Shown here piece by piece: positions 8,786 to 17,629 of a stretch of DNA of 64,000 nt (positions are counted from its first letter, which is position 1; every line of letters begins with the position of its first letter). The notes under the pieces are model-generated. The model was given only the letters and a program-made list of their open reading frames with translations. It ran no database searches and was not told the DNA's origin. The DNA comes from Verrucomicrobiota bacterium (lineage in GTDB: Bacteria > Verrucomicrobiota > Verrucomicrobiia > CAIQCK01): positions 124,001-188,000 of the forward strand of contig JACRQF010000015.1 of assembly GCA_016222825.1 (NCBI GenBank), read 5' to 3'. A program made the translations under genes and the position numbers.

Positions 8786-10311
8786 GGGCGAGCGTCGGTT
8801 GCTGCGGGTTCGCAACTCCACGTATAGGCGCGCTTCGGCACGTCCTGGCCGTCGCATTCCAGTTCTGGGGTCACGAACATCGTGGTGCGGCGGCGGGCGG
8901 TGCGCTTGAGCGGCACCAGTTCCTGCGCGAGGTCGCTCCGCTGAGTGAACAGCCGCCAGCGGTCCATTCGGCCGAAGAAGAAGTCGCGGAGCGTGCGGCG
9001 CTCGGCGTCAGTCAGGCCGGGCACCATGCTGGCGACCTCGCTGTAGGTGACATCCACCGGCATCCAGCCGTAGCGCGGGAACCAGACCTCGGCCCAGACG
9101 TGGTCGTTCTTCATGCCGGGCGGGAAAATCGGGCCGTTGTGGACGCGCGCCGGGATGCCGACACTGCGGCAGAGCGCCGCGTAGAACACCGACTGGATGA
9201 CGCAGTCGCCGATGCGCCGCTGCCGCACCTCCTCGGAGGCGGAGCCGTAGGTGAACGTCGCGTCGCGCCAGCACCAGACGAAGTTGTATTTCACGTTGTC
9301 GCAAACCCAGTCGTAAAGCAGCCGGGCCTTGCGGTAGGGATTGCTCTCGCGACCGACAACCGAGCGCGCCAGCTCGCGGAGCGGTTTGGTGAGCGCCATC
9401 TGCTGCTCGGAGCGCGTGAAGCGCCGGTAGAGTTCGCTCTGCGTGTCGTAAGGCGGAATCGCATCAGGCTCGATACTGAAATCCGTGTGGAACGTGTCGA
9501 AGGCCGTCTTCATCTCGATGACGAGGTCGTCCTTTTCCGGCCGCGGCACTTCGAGGTAGGCGACGCCGACCTGCGCCTCGACATCCGGGCAGGACTTCAA
9601 CGCGCCCGCCGGCTGCACCGAGATGGTGCGGATGTTTTGAGTCGCGGGCGTCAGCAGCGGATACGGAAACCATGCGCGCACCAACCGGCCCGGCGGCAGG
9701 TCGGCTTGCTTCACTACAAGCTTGGCAGTGAACACGAAGCGCACCGGGTCCACGTAGGATTGCGGCGCGCTGCTCTCCGCGCGCAGCCGGTCGAGCTTGG
9801 CCGACTCGTCGAGAAACAGTCGCGCGAACTTCTGGAAGCCCTTGGCCGCCGACTCGTTGCGGGCCATGAGCGCAGTGTCGAAGAACTGGAGGTTGGTGAC
9901 GTTGGTGTTGTAATAAAGCTTCTTGCCGTCAACCTTCCATGAGAGCAGCCACCCGCGCCGTTCCCACTCGGCGAACTCCAAAGGCTGGAAACCGCGGTAG
10001 GTCTTGGCCAGTTGCTCCTGCAATTGCGCCTCGCTCCAGCAGAACCTGCCTCTCATGTCCTCGATGCGCAGCAGTCCTTGCTGGGCGTCGCGCCGCAACT
10101 GCCACGATGGCCCGCCGTCGCAGCGCCGCAGCAAATCACGGTAGATGGTTTCAGCCCGGCCGAGTTCGCGCGATTCCTCCAGCTTGAGCGCCTTGCGGTA
10201 GAGTCCTGACATCGCTGGCGAAACCGCCGGTTGCTCAGCGGTGATCGTGAAGACGGTTGTAAAAAGGCCGATGCAGGCCAGAGCGGCGGCGCGAGTCGTG
10301 ATCGGCTTCAT
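8782..10311 (-). CDS. Secreted transglutaminase-like protein
   Basis: This 509-residue protein starts at ATG 10311 before a signal peptide (ALACIGLFTTVFTITA); an earlier frame start lacks such a peptide. The transglutaminase core has the Cys-His-Asp triad: 'RIGDCVIQSVFYAALCRSVGIPAR' (read as GDCVIQS), 'NDHVWAEVWFP' and 'PVDVTY'. Upstream lies a long N-terminal domain of the sort seen in bacterial periplasmic proteins with a transglutaminase core ('LYDWVCDNVKY'). Such proteins are usually proteases or amidases rather than cross-linkers. It is the first gene of the coupled trio. The 207-bp gap to the divergent glycosidase-like gene probably holds promoters for both, although no clear boxes were recognised. 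Confidence 0.82.
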   Translation of the reverse strand: MKPITTRAAALACIGLFTTVFTITAEQPAVSPAMSGLYRKALKLEESRELGRAETIYRDLLRRCDGGPSWQLRRDAQQGLLRIEDMRGRFCWSEAQLQEQLAKTYRGFQPLEFAEWERRGWLLSWKVDGKKLYYNTNVTNLQFFDTALMARNESAAKGFQKFARLFLDESAKLDRLRAESSAPQSYVDPVRFVFTAKLVVKQADLPPGRLVRAWFPYPLLTPATQNIRTISVQPAGALKSCPDVEAQVGVAYLEVPRPEKDDLVIEMKTAFDTFHTDFSIEPDAIPPYDTQSELYRRFTRSEQQMALTKPLRELARSVVGRESNPYRKARLLYDWVCDNVKYNFVWCWRDATFTYGSASEEVRQRRIGDCVIQSVFYAALCRSVGIPARVHNGPIFPPGMKNDHVWAEVWFPRYGWMPVDVTYSEVASMVPGLTDAERRTLRDFFFGRMDRWRLFTQRSDLAQELVPLKRTARRRTTMFVTPELECDGQDVPKRAYTWSCEPAATDARP

Positions 10312-10518
10312 AGGAATGCCAGCGTCCTTTCGCCTATCCCTACAACGTCCGGCCCCGCCTCTGCAACTCGATAAGGGTCGCTGCTCCCGCGTCGGCACGG
10401 ATTCGCCAAACATGAGCGATATGCGAGAGGGGTGCAGGTGTGGGTGAACGCGCTTCGGTTTTTCGGGCGTCGCAACGGCTTGATGTTCGGCGGCGGGCAA
10501 TTCAGAATCGCGGCCGAC

Positions 10519-13500
10519 ATGAGCATGATAACAGACCGCGTGTTTCAGTTCCGCGTCGCCGTTTTGCTGGCGGTTCTCTTTTCATTCTTCGCGGCGACGA
10601 CAGGCCGCGCGACCACTCTCCTTGTGGAAGCCGAAAGTCTCGAAGCCGCCGGCGGCTGGCAGAGCGTGCGCGAGAACAAGGGCGTCCGCGAGCTTCTCTG
10701 GTCGGGGATGAAGGCACAGCCCGCTCCGGCGGCGGGTGCGATCGAGTTACCGAAGGCGGGACGCTGGCGGCTGTGGGTGCGCAGCAGGGATTTCCCGAAC
10801 GACCGGCCCGGCATCCGCAACTTCACGGTCCGGCTCGGCGCGAAGCGCGCGGCGAAGTTGTTCGGCAAGCACGGCCAGCAGGGCATCGAAGGCTGGGAGT
10901 GGGAGGACGGCGGGTTTTTCGACCTGCCCGCCGGGCCGACGCTGATCGTGATCGGCGAGTCGAGCACGGCGTCGGCGCGCTGCGACGCGCTGGTGTTGAC
11001 AGACAGCGCCAGTTATCAGCCGAAAGGCCTGCCGCACGCGCTGGGCAAGACGCAGGCGATGATGGCGTCGCTGACGATCAGCTCGGCGAGCGCAGAGCAG
11101 CGGCTGTTACCGGAGCCGCTCCAGCGCGTGGAGCCGGAGGCTGTGGCGACGCTTGCAAACGATGCGGTGCGGTGGACGTTTCATCACGCGACGACGGCTG
11201 GCGGAGAGGCGGTGGCGTTGCGGGCGGCGGTGCGCGACGGCGGCAAGTGGAAACCGCTGCGGAGCGATCCGGGCGCAGAGGGTTATCGCGTGCTGTTCCG
11301 GCCGAAGGAGAGCGACCCAAAGATCATCGCGACGCACGTGCATCCGGCGTGGGACATCAGCCTCAGCTCGGAGATCGAGGTCCGCGCAGGCGGCGCTTCG
11401 GTGAGAACGCGCGCGGGGCCGCCGACGGCGCCGTGGGCGGCGGGGCGGTGCTTCGCGCTGCGGCCGGCGACGGCGCGGCAGGCGGACAGGCAGACCGTCG
11501 AGCTTGGTTTCCCGCCGCTGCCGGTCGGCCAACTAATGGCGACGTGGCGGCTCGGCGCCGGTCAAGCGCAGGCGCAGGTGACGCTGGAGTTCACGCCGAA
11601 TGGGCCGGGACATTTCTCGCTCGGCTATCACGGCTTCATCGCGGCGGCGCCAGAGGACGTGGATTTCCTGTTGCTGCCGTTCATGTATCACGGAAAGCGT
11701 TTCCCGGCGCAGCCGGTGACGCTGCTGAACTCGCACACGCCGACGCCGCTGGCGCTGGTGAATCGCGACGGCGCGTCGCTTGCGCTCGTGGCGGAGCCGG
11801 CGGAGTTGCCGTTTGAGTGGGCGACGCCGAGGAACTCGCGCTATGCGTTCGGCCTGCGCAACGAGGCTGGGCAGGCGCAGCCGTTGCTTTACTCGCCGGT
11901 GCTCGGCCAGCCCGGCAGCGTCGTTGCGGACGGCGGGCCGTTGCGCGCGCGGTTCCGTGTCTGGTTGCAAACGGGCGACGGATTTGCCGCCTATCGGCGC
12001 GTGGCAACGGAGGTGTTCGGGCTGCGCGACTACAGGCGGCCGGTGTATGCGTCGCTGTCGGATGCGGCGCTGAACCTGCTCGACCTCATCCGCAGCGAGA
12101 AGGCTTCCGGATGGGATGCGCGCGCGAAGGGGCCTTGGAACATCGAGAGCCGCAACGTCGTGTCGCATTCGTCGCCGCTGACCTACCTGAGCTACTACCT
12201 GCTCACCGGCGACGAGGATGTTTACCGGCGGTTCGCGCTGCCGGCGCTGGAGTTCATGATCTCGCGGCCGGGCGCTCACTTCGCCGCCGAGCGCGAGATC
12301 GGCGACAACTACTACCGCCACCAACCGATGCGCGGGCCGATGTCAACGTATGGCGCGGCGGTGTTCGCGAGCGCGTTTGCGATGACGCACGGCCGCTCGC
12401 CGGCGCTGGGCGGGTGTTGCCTCGACGACAAGAGCCAGCCGCGCGTGACGCGAGGTTATAGCCACGTGCAGCCGTTCGAGGACGCGCTGGCGCTCTACCG
12501 GCTGACGGGCGAGGCGCGCTGGCGGGACGCGGCGGTGGCGGCAGTGGACAAATACATCGCCGAGAATATCACGCGCTTGCCGACGAAGGATCTCGGTGTG
12601 ATGCCGTTCGTGAATATGAGCTTCGTGCCGGATTGGGAAGGGCTGCTGCACGTCTATGACGCGACGGGCGAGCGGCGGTTCCTCGACGCGGCGGCGACGG
12701 CGGCACGCTGGCTCGTGACGACGTTGTGGACGCAACCGCCCGTGCCGGCCGGCGAGACGACAGTTCATCCCGGCGGCAACTACGAGAGCGCGGAGCACGT
12801 CTGGTGGTTCGGCGACAAGCGTTACCGGCGCGGTTTCATCGAGGGCGCGCAGCAGACGACCGATGAGAAGGCGAAGTTCGACCTGCCGCCAGCAAAGCTG
12901 CCGGAGAAGCGCGTGCCTGCGTGGCAGGTGAGCACCGTCGGTCTCGGCCTGGAGCAGCCATGCACTTACACGCGCTCCGAGCGGCACGCGAACATCACGA
13001 TGAACTGCTGGGCGCCGAATCTGTTGCGGCTGGCGCGATTGACGGGCGACGAGATGTTCCGCGCCGCCGCGCGCAACGCGACCATCGGGCGCTTCGGCAA
13101 TTATCCGGGCTATTACATTGACGGCATGACGGACCAGTATCTGCGGCCGGAATATCCGGTCGCCGGGCCGGACGTGACGTGGCTCTACTTCCATCATATC
13201 CCGCCGTTCGCGGCCTACGTGCTCGATTATCTCTTCACCGACGCCGAGACGCGGTCGCAGGGCGCGGTGAGTTTTCCCTCGGTGCGCCAGTGCGGCTACG
13301 TGTGGTTCGACAACCGCCTGCGCGGCCACGCGCCGGGCAAGGTCTATGGCCAGCCTGCGTGGCCGTGGTTGCACCGCACGGCGGCGACGGTGGACACAAT
13401 CAACGTGGACCGCGTCCTCGCCCACGGCGGTGGCAAGTTCCACGTCGTGCTGCTGAACCAGGTCCGCGAAGAGCAGACGGTGCGCGTGAAGTTCGATGCG

Positions 13501-13962
13501 CAGGCGCTCGGCCGGGCCGTGGCCAACGCGAAGCTCACCGCGCGCCGCGACAACAAGCCCGCGCCGCCGCTGCGGCTCAAGGACGGCGCGGTGACATTGA
13601 AACTGAAGCCACTCGGCATCGCCGCGCTGACGCTCGACGGCGTGCAGATTGACGTGCCGACGCATCGCGCCGCGCCGCCAGCGAAGTTGCCGCTGCCAAG
13701 CGACAACGGCCTGCGCCGCCAGCCGGTTGCCGGCACGAAACTGGAAGCCGTCGGCACGGAGCTGTGCGTGCCGCCATTCACGTGGCGCGATCTCTACGTC
13801 CATATCGCCGCCGGCCTCGACGACTGCAAGAGCGCGACGCTCCGCTATCGCGTCGGCGACGGCGCGGAACAGCAGGTGAAGGTCACGCGTTTTCCGTGGG
13901 AGTTCTCGGTGCGCGTGGACGACGTGCGTTCGCCGATCACGTGGAGCGTGGAAGCGCGGTAG
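10519..13962 (+). CDS. Large secreted six-hairpin glycosidase-like protein
   Basis: This 1147-residue protein begins at ATG 10519, followed by a signal peptide (FRVAVLLAVLFSFFAATTGRA); the frame continues upstream but without a signal. N-terminal residues resemble a carbohydrate-binding module ('LLVEAESLEAAGGW', 'GRWRLWVRSRDF'). The central region from about residue 510 to 900 is alpha-helical with repeats such as 'YYLLTGDEDVYRR', 'LYRLTGEARWRDAA' and 'VYDATGERRFLDAA'. These recur like the helical hairpins of (alpha/alpha)6 glycosidases of the arabinofuranosidase or heparinase kind. A C-terminal beta domain follows. No catalytic residue can be assigned. It converges on the beta-helix gene 15 bp downstream. 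I infer polysaccharide degradation outside the cytoplasm; it could also be a binding protein. Confidence 0.7.
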   Translation: MSMITDRVFQFRVAVLLAVLFSFFAATTGRATTLLVEAESLEAAGGWQSVRENKGVRELLWSGMKAQPAPAAGAIELPKAGRWRLWVRSRDFPNDRPGIRNFTVRLGAKRAAKLFGKHGQQGIEGWEWEDGGFFDLPAGPTLIVIGESSTASARCDALVLTDSASYQPKGLPHALGKTQAMMASLTISSASAEQRLLPEPLQRVEPEAVATLANDAVRWTFHHATTAGGEAVALRAAVRDGGKWKPLRSDPGAEGYRVLFRPKESDPKIIATHVHPAWDISLSSEIEVRAGGASVRTRAGPPTAPWAAGRCFALRPATARQADRQTVELGFPPLPVGQLMATWRLGAGQAQAQVTLEFTPNGPGHFSLGYHGFIAAAPEDVDFLLLPFMYHGKRFPAQPVTLLNSHTPTPLALVNRDGASLALVAEPAELPFEWATPRNSRYAFGLRNEAGQAQPLLYSPVLGQPGSVVADGGPLRARFRVWLQTGDGFAAYRRVATEVFGLRDYRRPVYASLSDAALNLLDLIRSEKASGWDARAKGPWNIESRNVVSHSSPLTYLSYYLLTGDEDVYRRFALPALEFMISRPGAHFAAEREIGDNYYRHQPMRGPMSTYGAAVFASAFAMTHGRSPALGGCCLDDKSQPRVTRGYSHVQPFEDALALYRLTGEARWRDAAVAAVDKYIAENITRLPTKDLGVMPFVNMSFVPDWEGLLHVYDATGERRFLDAAATAARWLVTTLWTQPPVPAGETTVHPGGNYESAEHVWWFGDKRYRRGFIEGAQQTTDEKAKFDLPPAKLPEKRVPAWQVSTVGLGLEQPCTYTRSERHANITMNCWAPNLLRLARLTGDEMFRAAARNATIGRFGNYPGYYIDGMTDQYLRPEYPVAGPDVTWLYFHHIPPFAAYVLDYLFTDAETRSQGAVSFPSVRQCGYVWFDNRLRGHAPGKVYGQPAWPWLHRTAATVDTINVDRVLAHGGGKFHVVLLNQVREEQTVRVKFDAQALGRAVANAKLTARRDNKPAPPLRLKDGAVTLKLKPLGIAALTLDGVQIDVPTHRAAPPAKLPLPSDNGLRRQPVAGTKLEAVGTELCVPPFTWRDLYVHIAAGLDDCKSATLRYRVGDGAEQQVKVTRFPWEFSVRVDDVRSPITWSVEAR

Positions 13963-13977
13963 AGGCAACGCCGATGA

Positions 13978-16900
13978 TCACTGTCCGCTTCGCGTCCGGC
14001 TGATGGAGTGCGATGGTGGTTGCGGGCGGAGGTCGTCGCGATAGAGACCGATCTCGTCGAACGGAATCGGCGCGAAACCGATGGCAGCGGCGGCGGACGG
14101 CCTCAAGCGGAAGTCGCCCTTCGCGGCGTTCGCGAAGCCGGGGTTTTCGCCCGCGATGTGGTTGGCCATGAACTCGTTCACGCCGCGGTCGCGGACGGCG
14201 AACTTGCCGCAGCGGACGGCGAGGTTGCGCCAGATGTGGTTGGCGTCGGCGTTTTCGCGGAGCGCGGCCAGCGCGGGGTAACGGGTGCTGTAGGGCGGCT
14301 GGGTGATGTCTACCTGCTTCAGCGCGCCGGCGGCCATTGGCTCGCCCAGGAACTGCTCCCACCGTTTCTGGCCCCACGGCGAGAAGCTGATGGCCTGTTT
14401 GCAGTCCATGAAGATGTTGTTGTCCACGATGTTGTCCTTGCCGCCGTGGATTTGGACGCCGCCGAAGTTGCCGTCGGCGCAGCGCCAGAAGACGTTGCCG
14501 TAGATGAGCGTGCCGCTGATGGCGTCGTCGAGACGGATGCCCGCCGAGCCGCACGAGCGGCCGCTGCCGATGTGGTGGAAGAAGTTGTGGCGGTAGACGA
14601 CACCGCGATAGGTCGGGTTGCCGAACACGTCCACACCGCCCTGATCGTCCGACTCCAGCACGACGTGGTGGACCTCGTTGAGCTCGACGAGATGGTCATT
14701 GCCCTCGACGCGCATGGCGCTGCTGCCGACGTGGTGCATGAGGTTGTGAGCAATGCGAATGCCGACGCCGTTGGCCAGCACGGCGGGCGTGTAGGTGTGG
14801 TCAATCCGCGAGAGATGGTGGATGTCGCAGTTCTCGACGAAGTGAGCGCACGGCGTCAGTGTTTTGCGGTCGCCGCCGCGCAGGATCGTGCCGCCGCGGC
14901 CCATATTATAAATGTCGCAGCCGAGCAAGCCGTGACCTTTGCCGCCCTCGACTGTCACGCCGTCGCCCGCGAAATTCCGCACCATGCAGCCCGCCAGGAG
15001 GCAACGCTCGCCGCCCTTGATGCGCAGCGCGTCGCTGCGGCCCGTTTCCCACGTCAGCCCGCGAAATGCGACGTGCGCGACGCCGTCGAGTTCCACGAAC
15101 GGCGCGGCGAACATCGAGATTTCCACTGTCGCACGGTTCGGGTTTGACGGCGGCCAGAAGTAGAGCACGCCGCGCTGGCGGTCGAGATGCCACTCGCCGG
15201 GCCGGTCAATCTCCGACAGCAGGTTCAGCGCGTAGTAGCGTTTGCTTTTGGCAAAGCCGTAGCTGTGCAACGGCGGCGCGAGCGTGATGAGCCGCTGCAC
15301 GGTGTCAATCGAGGCGATCTTCTCGTAGGAGTCCGCCCAATCATGGAACCAGTAGCCGTAGAGCCAAGCGTCGCTCTCGTCCTTCCAGCGCGCGGGCCGG
15401 TCGCCGTCATAGATGAACTGGCCGCCGACCGTGTGCTTGCGGCCTTTCTTGTCCGTCGCCTGCGGGCCGAACACCTCGCCGGTCATCACAAAGCCGTCGT
15501 TCGGCCACCGGGCGATCTCCATTGGCTTGCCGTCGAAGAACAGTTCCAGCAGCGGGTGCCGCCGCCGGACGCCATAGGTTCCCTTCATCCCGAACACGCC
15601 GTAATCGCTGATGCCCTGCGCCTTCAGGTCGGCCTGCCAGACCTTGCCGCGCGACTCCTCCGGCAACCGCGCCAGCACCGCCGGGTCGGTGACGCGCGTG
15701 AAGCCAGAGACACGCGCGCCGCCGGTGAATCGCGGCGTCTCCTTGCCGAACGCGGCATAAACAACCGGCGCTTGCTCGGAGCCGGAATCCTCGGCGGTCA
15801 GCTTGAACGTCTGCGCAACGGGATATTCGCCGCCGCGGATGAAGATCGTGATTGGTGATGGGTGATTCGTGATTCGTGATTCGCGCTTGCGCGCACGGAT
15901 TTCGTCTCTGGCTCGCTCCAGCGTCGCGAAAGGCTGGTCCTTGGTTCCAGGATTCTTGTCGTCGCCCTGCGGCGCAACAAACAGCGTCACGGCGGGCGTG
16001 GGCCATTTCGGCGGCGGTGTTCGAGACGCGGCCGGGTCGCGGGCGGGCTGGCCGTGTTCGAGGCGTTCGAGTTCCTTCGCCCGCTCCGCAGCTTCCTGTT
16101 TGTGATGCAACGGCGCGTCGGCCATCGCCTCGACCTTGCCAAGCTCCCCCTTGGCCGCGGCGTAGTCCTTCTGTTGCGCGTGGCTTGCGGCGATGCGCAA
16201 CTGCGCCACGCTGCGGTAGTGCGCTGGCGCGTCCTTCGCCGCCACAACCTGCGAATACGCGGCTCGCGCGCCCGCGAGGTCGCGCGTCTGCCAGCAGAGT
16301 TGGCCCAGATCGAAGAGCACGTTGAGCCGGTCGCATAAGCTGAGGGCGGGCGATTTCAGCAGCGCGCGGTAGTGCTCGCGAGCGCCGGCGAAGTCTTTCC
16401 GTTCGCGGCAGGCTCGCGCGAGGTTCCGTCGCGCGCCGGGCGCTTGCGGGCCGCAGAACTCGATCACGCGCAGGATTTCCGCGGCGGTCAGTGCGCGGCT
16501 GTGGATGGCCACCTCATCCACGTCGAGCACGACCGACCCGATGCCGTGGTTGGCGTAGCCGACGCGGAACTGTCCGCCCTGCGGCGGCGGCGTGTAGTCG
16601 CCGTCATACGGGCCGGAGGCGGCGAGTACGCCGTCCACGAAGATGCGCATCTCGCGCCCGTCCCAACTGGCGGCGACGTGATGCCACACGCCGTCGCTCA
16701 TCGCGCTGGCGGCGTGGATGCCGACCGAGTGCGACGGTTTCGGGCGGCCGATCTCGAAGCCGAGCGTGCGGAGCGGGTAGCTCACCGTCAGCCGCCAGCC
16801 GTCCCAATAACCGCTGCCGGCGGAGAGGAGCGTGCCGTTGGCGGAGTCGTTGTGCCCGCGATGCGCGCCGGGGCCGTTGAGTTTCACCCAAGCCGCCGCC

Positions 16901-17250
16901 GTGAACGCCTTCTTCGCCACGGCGAACGGTTCCGCCGCGAGACAGACCCGGTCGAGCCGCACGGCTTTCTTCTGCGGCCAGCGGCCCTCGACGACGCGCA
17001 GTTGTTCCAAGGGCGCGCCGGCTTTTTGCTGGGGCTTGAAACTCAGCGGCGCAGCCGCGCCCGCCGCGGAGACCGCGTTGCCGTCCACGTTCTCGAACGT
17101 GTAAAACCGCGCGACCGAACTGTCCGCCGCCATCGCGTCGCGATGCCGCTGCCACGCCTCGAACGAACCGCCGGCGGTGGAATCCGCCCTCGCGTTGAGA
17201 CACGCGCCCGCCAGGGCGCAGACAAGAAGAAGTGTGATTGAATGGTTCAT
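13978..17250 (-). CDS. Secreted LamG / TPR / right-handed beta-helix protein
   Basis: This 1090-residue secreted protein has the signal peptide SITLLLVCALAGACLNARA. Residues about 45-260 form a LamG/concanavalin-like domain ('RFYTFENVDGNAV', 'VWHHVAASWDGREMRIFVDG'). Residues about 270-400 look like TPRs ('ARACRERKDFAGAREHYRALL'). From about residue 425 there is a parallel beta-helix of the pectate-lyase-like type, opening with 'LFVAPQGDDKNPGTKDQPFATL' (seen here in part) and 'IFIRGGEYPV', then 'GGVDVFGNPTYRGVVYRHN' and 'VDNNIFMDCKQAI'. Beta-helix proteins of this family are polysaccharide lyases, hydrolases or binding proteins. A heptanucleotide tandem repeat lies inside the coding sequence at residues about 456-468, just before the first beta-helix strand. 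Confidence 0.8.
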   Translation of the reverse strand: MNHSITLLLVCALAGACLNARADSTAGGSFEAWQRHRDAMAADSSVARFYTFENVDGNAVSAAGAAAPLSFKPQQKAGAPLEQLRVVEGRWPQKKAVRLDRVCLAAEPFAVAKKAFTAAAWVKLNGPGAHRGHNDSANGTLLSAGSGYWDGWRLTVSYPLRTLGFEIGRPKPSHSVGIHAASAMSDGVWHHVAASWDGREMRIFVDGVLAASGPYDGDYTPPPQGGQFRVGYANHGIGSVVLDVDEVAIHSRALTAAEILRVIEFCGPQAPGARRNLARACRERKDFAGAREHYRALLKSPALSLCDRLNVLFDLGQLCWQTRDLAGARAAYSQVVAAKDAPAHYRSVAQLRIAASHAQQKDYAAAKGELGKVEAMADAPLHHKQEAAERAKELERLEHGQPARDPAASRTPPPKWPTPAVTLFVAPQGDDKNPGTKDQPFATLERARDEIRARKRESRITNHPSPITIFIRGGEYPVAQTFKLTAEDSGSEQAPVVYAAFGKETPRFTGGARVSGFTRVTDPAVLARLPEESRGKVWQADLKAQGISDYGVFGMKGTYGVRRRHPLLELFFDGKPMEIARWPNDGFVMTGEVFGPQATDKKGRKHTVGGQFIYDGDRPARWKDESDAWLYGYWFHDWADSYEKIASIDTVQRLITLAPPLHSYGFAKSKRYYALNLLSEIDRPGEWHLDRQRGVLYFWPPSNPNRATVEISMFAAPFVELDGVAHVAFRGLTWETGRSDALRIKGGERCLLAGCMVRNFAGDGVTVEGGKGHGLLGCDIYNMGRGGTILRGGDRKTLTPCAHFVENCDIHHLSRIDHTYTPAVLANGVGIRIAHNLMHHVGSSAMRVEGNDHLVELNEVHHVVLESDDQGGVDVFGNPTYRGVVYRHNFFHHIGSGRSCGSAGIRLDDAISGTLIYGNVFWRCADGNFGGVQIHGGKDNIVDNNIFMDCKQAISFSPWGQKRWEQFLGEPMAAGALKQVDITQPPYSTRYPALAALRENADANHIWRNLAVRCGKFAVRDRGVNEFMANHIAGENPGFANAAKGDFRLRPSAAAAIGFAPIPFDEIGLYRDDLRPQPPSHSISRTRSGQ
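15849..15883. repeat. Heptanucleotide tandem array inside the beta-helix gene
   Basis: Five 7-nt units read on the plus strand as TGATTGG, TGATGGG, TGATTCG, TGATTCG, TGATTCG. On the coding (minus) strand they give the peptide ESRITNHPSPIT, in which three frames of the same unit are read in turn. The flanking protein 'ARDEIRARKR...TIFIRGGEY' is what a beta-helix start normally looks like, so the array seems to fill a loop. Because 7 is not a multiple of 3, gain or loss of a unit would frameshift the gene. Confidence 0.75.
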
Positions 17251-17629
17251 GGTGCTGAGAACCTTATTGTGTGCAGCGAAACGCGCGTTTCGTCACCAAG
17301 AAAAACCGCGATCAGACAACTCCGGGCGCAACCGGGCATACGCACCAGAACCGCCGATCCGTGTGGAGCAAAACTTCCAAGTCTGTTGTGTCGCGGCTTT
17401 CCAGTCCGCTGGCGCTGCGTGGTTACAGCGGTCTGCCGGCTGGAATCCGGCGAGGCAGCAGCCGGAAGACCTGCGCCGCAAAGCGCGTGCCCAGTTGCGC
17501 CTGGTGAGTGGTGAAACCAATTTTCCTATGTGCAAAAGGTCTGCGTGACGAGTAGATTGCGGCCCTTGGAGCGCCGACGGCCCATGCCGCGGAGCGACTG
17601 GAGAATTTATTGAAACAACAAAGGACCGA
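17251..17629. other. Divergent intergenic region upstream of the beta-helix gene and glgP
   Basis: This 379-bp region lies between the starts of the minus-strand beta-helix gene and the plus-strand phosphorylase gene and should hold promoters for both. I saw no coding sequence that looks real and no convincing promoter boxes. It contains an imperfect inverted repeat (17399-17445) and, next to the phosphorylase start, an AAAGGA Shine-Dalgarno-like stretch at 17620-17625. Confidence 0.5.
17399..17445. repeat. Imperfect inverted repeat, REP-like
   Basis: TTCCAG-T-CCGCTG (17399-17411) is mirrored by CAGCGG-N8-CTGGAA (17426-17445), giving two 6-bp arm pairs separated by unequal spacers. The layout resembles a dispersed palindromic repeat, but no second copy was found in the window. 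Confidence 0.35.

Noticed and set aside
12343..13968. Long minus-strand open frame opposite the glycosidase-like gene
   Set aside because: Composition is His/Arg/Val-rich shadow coding and no start signal or domain was seen.
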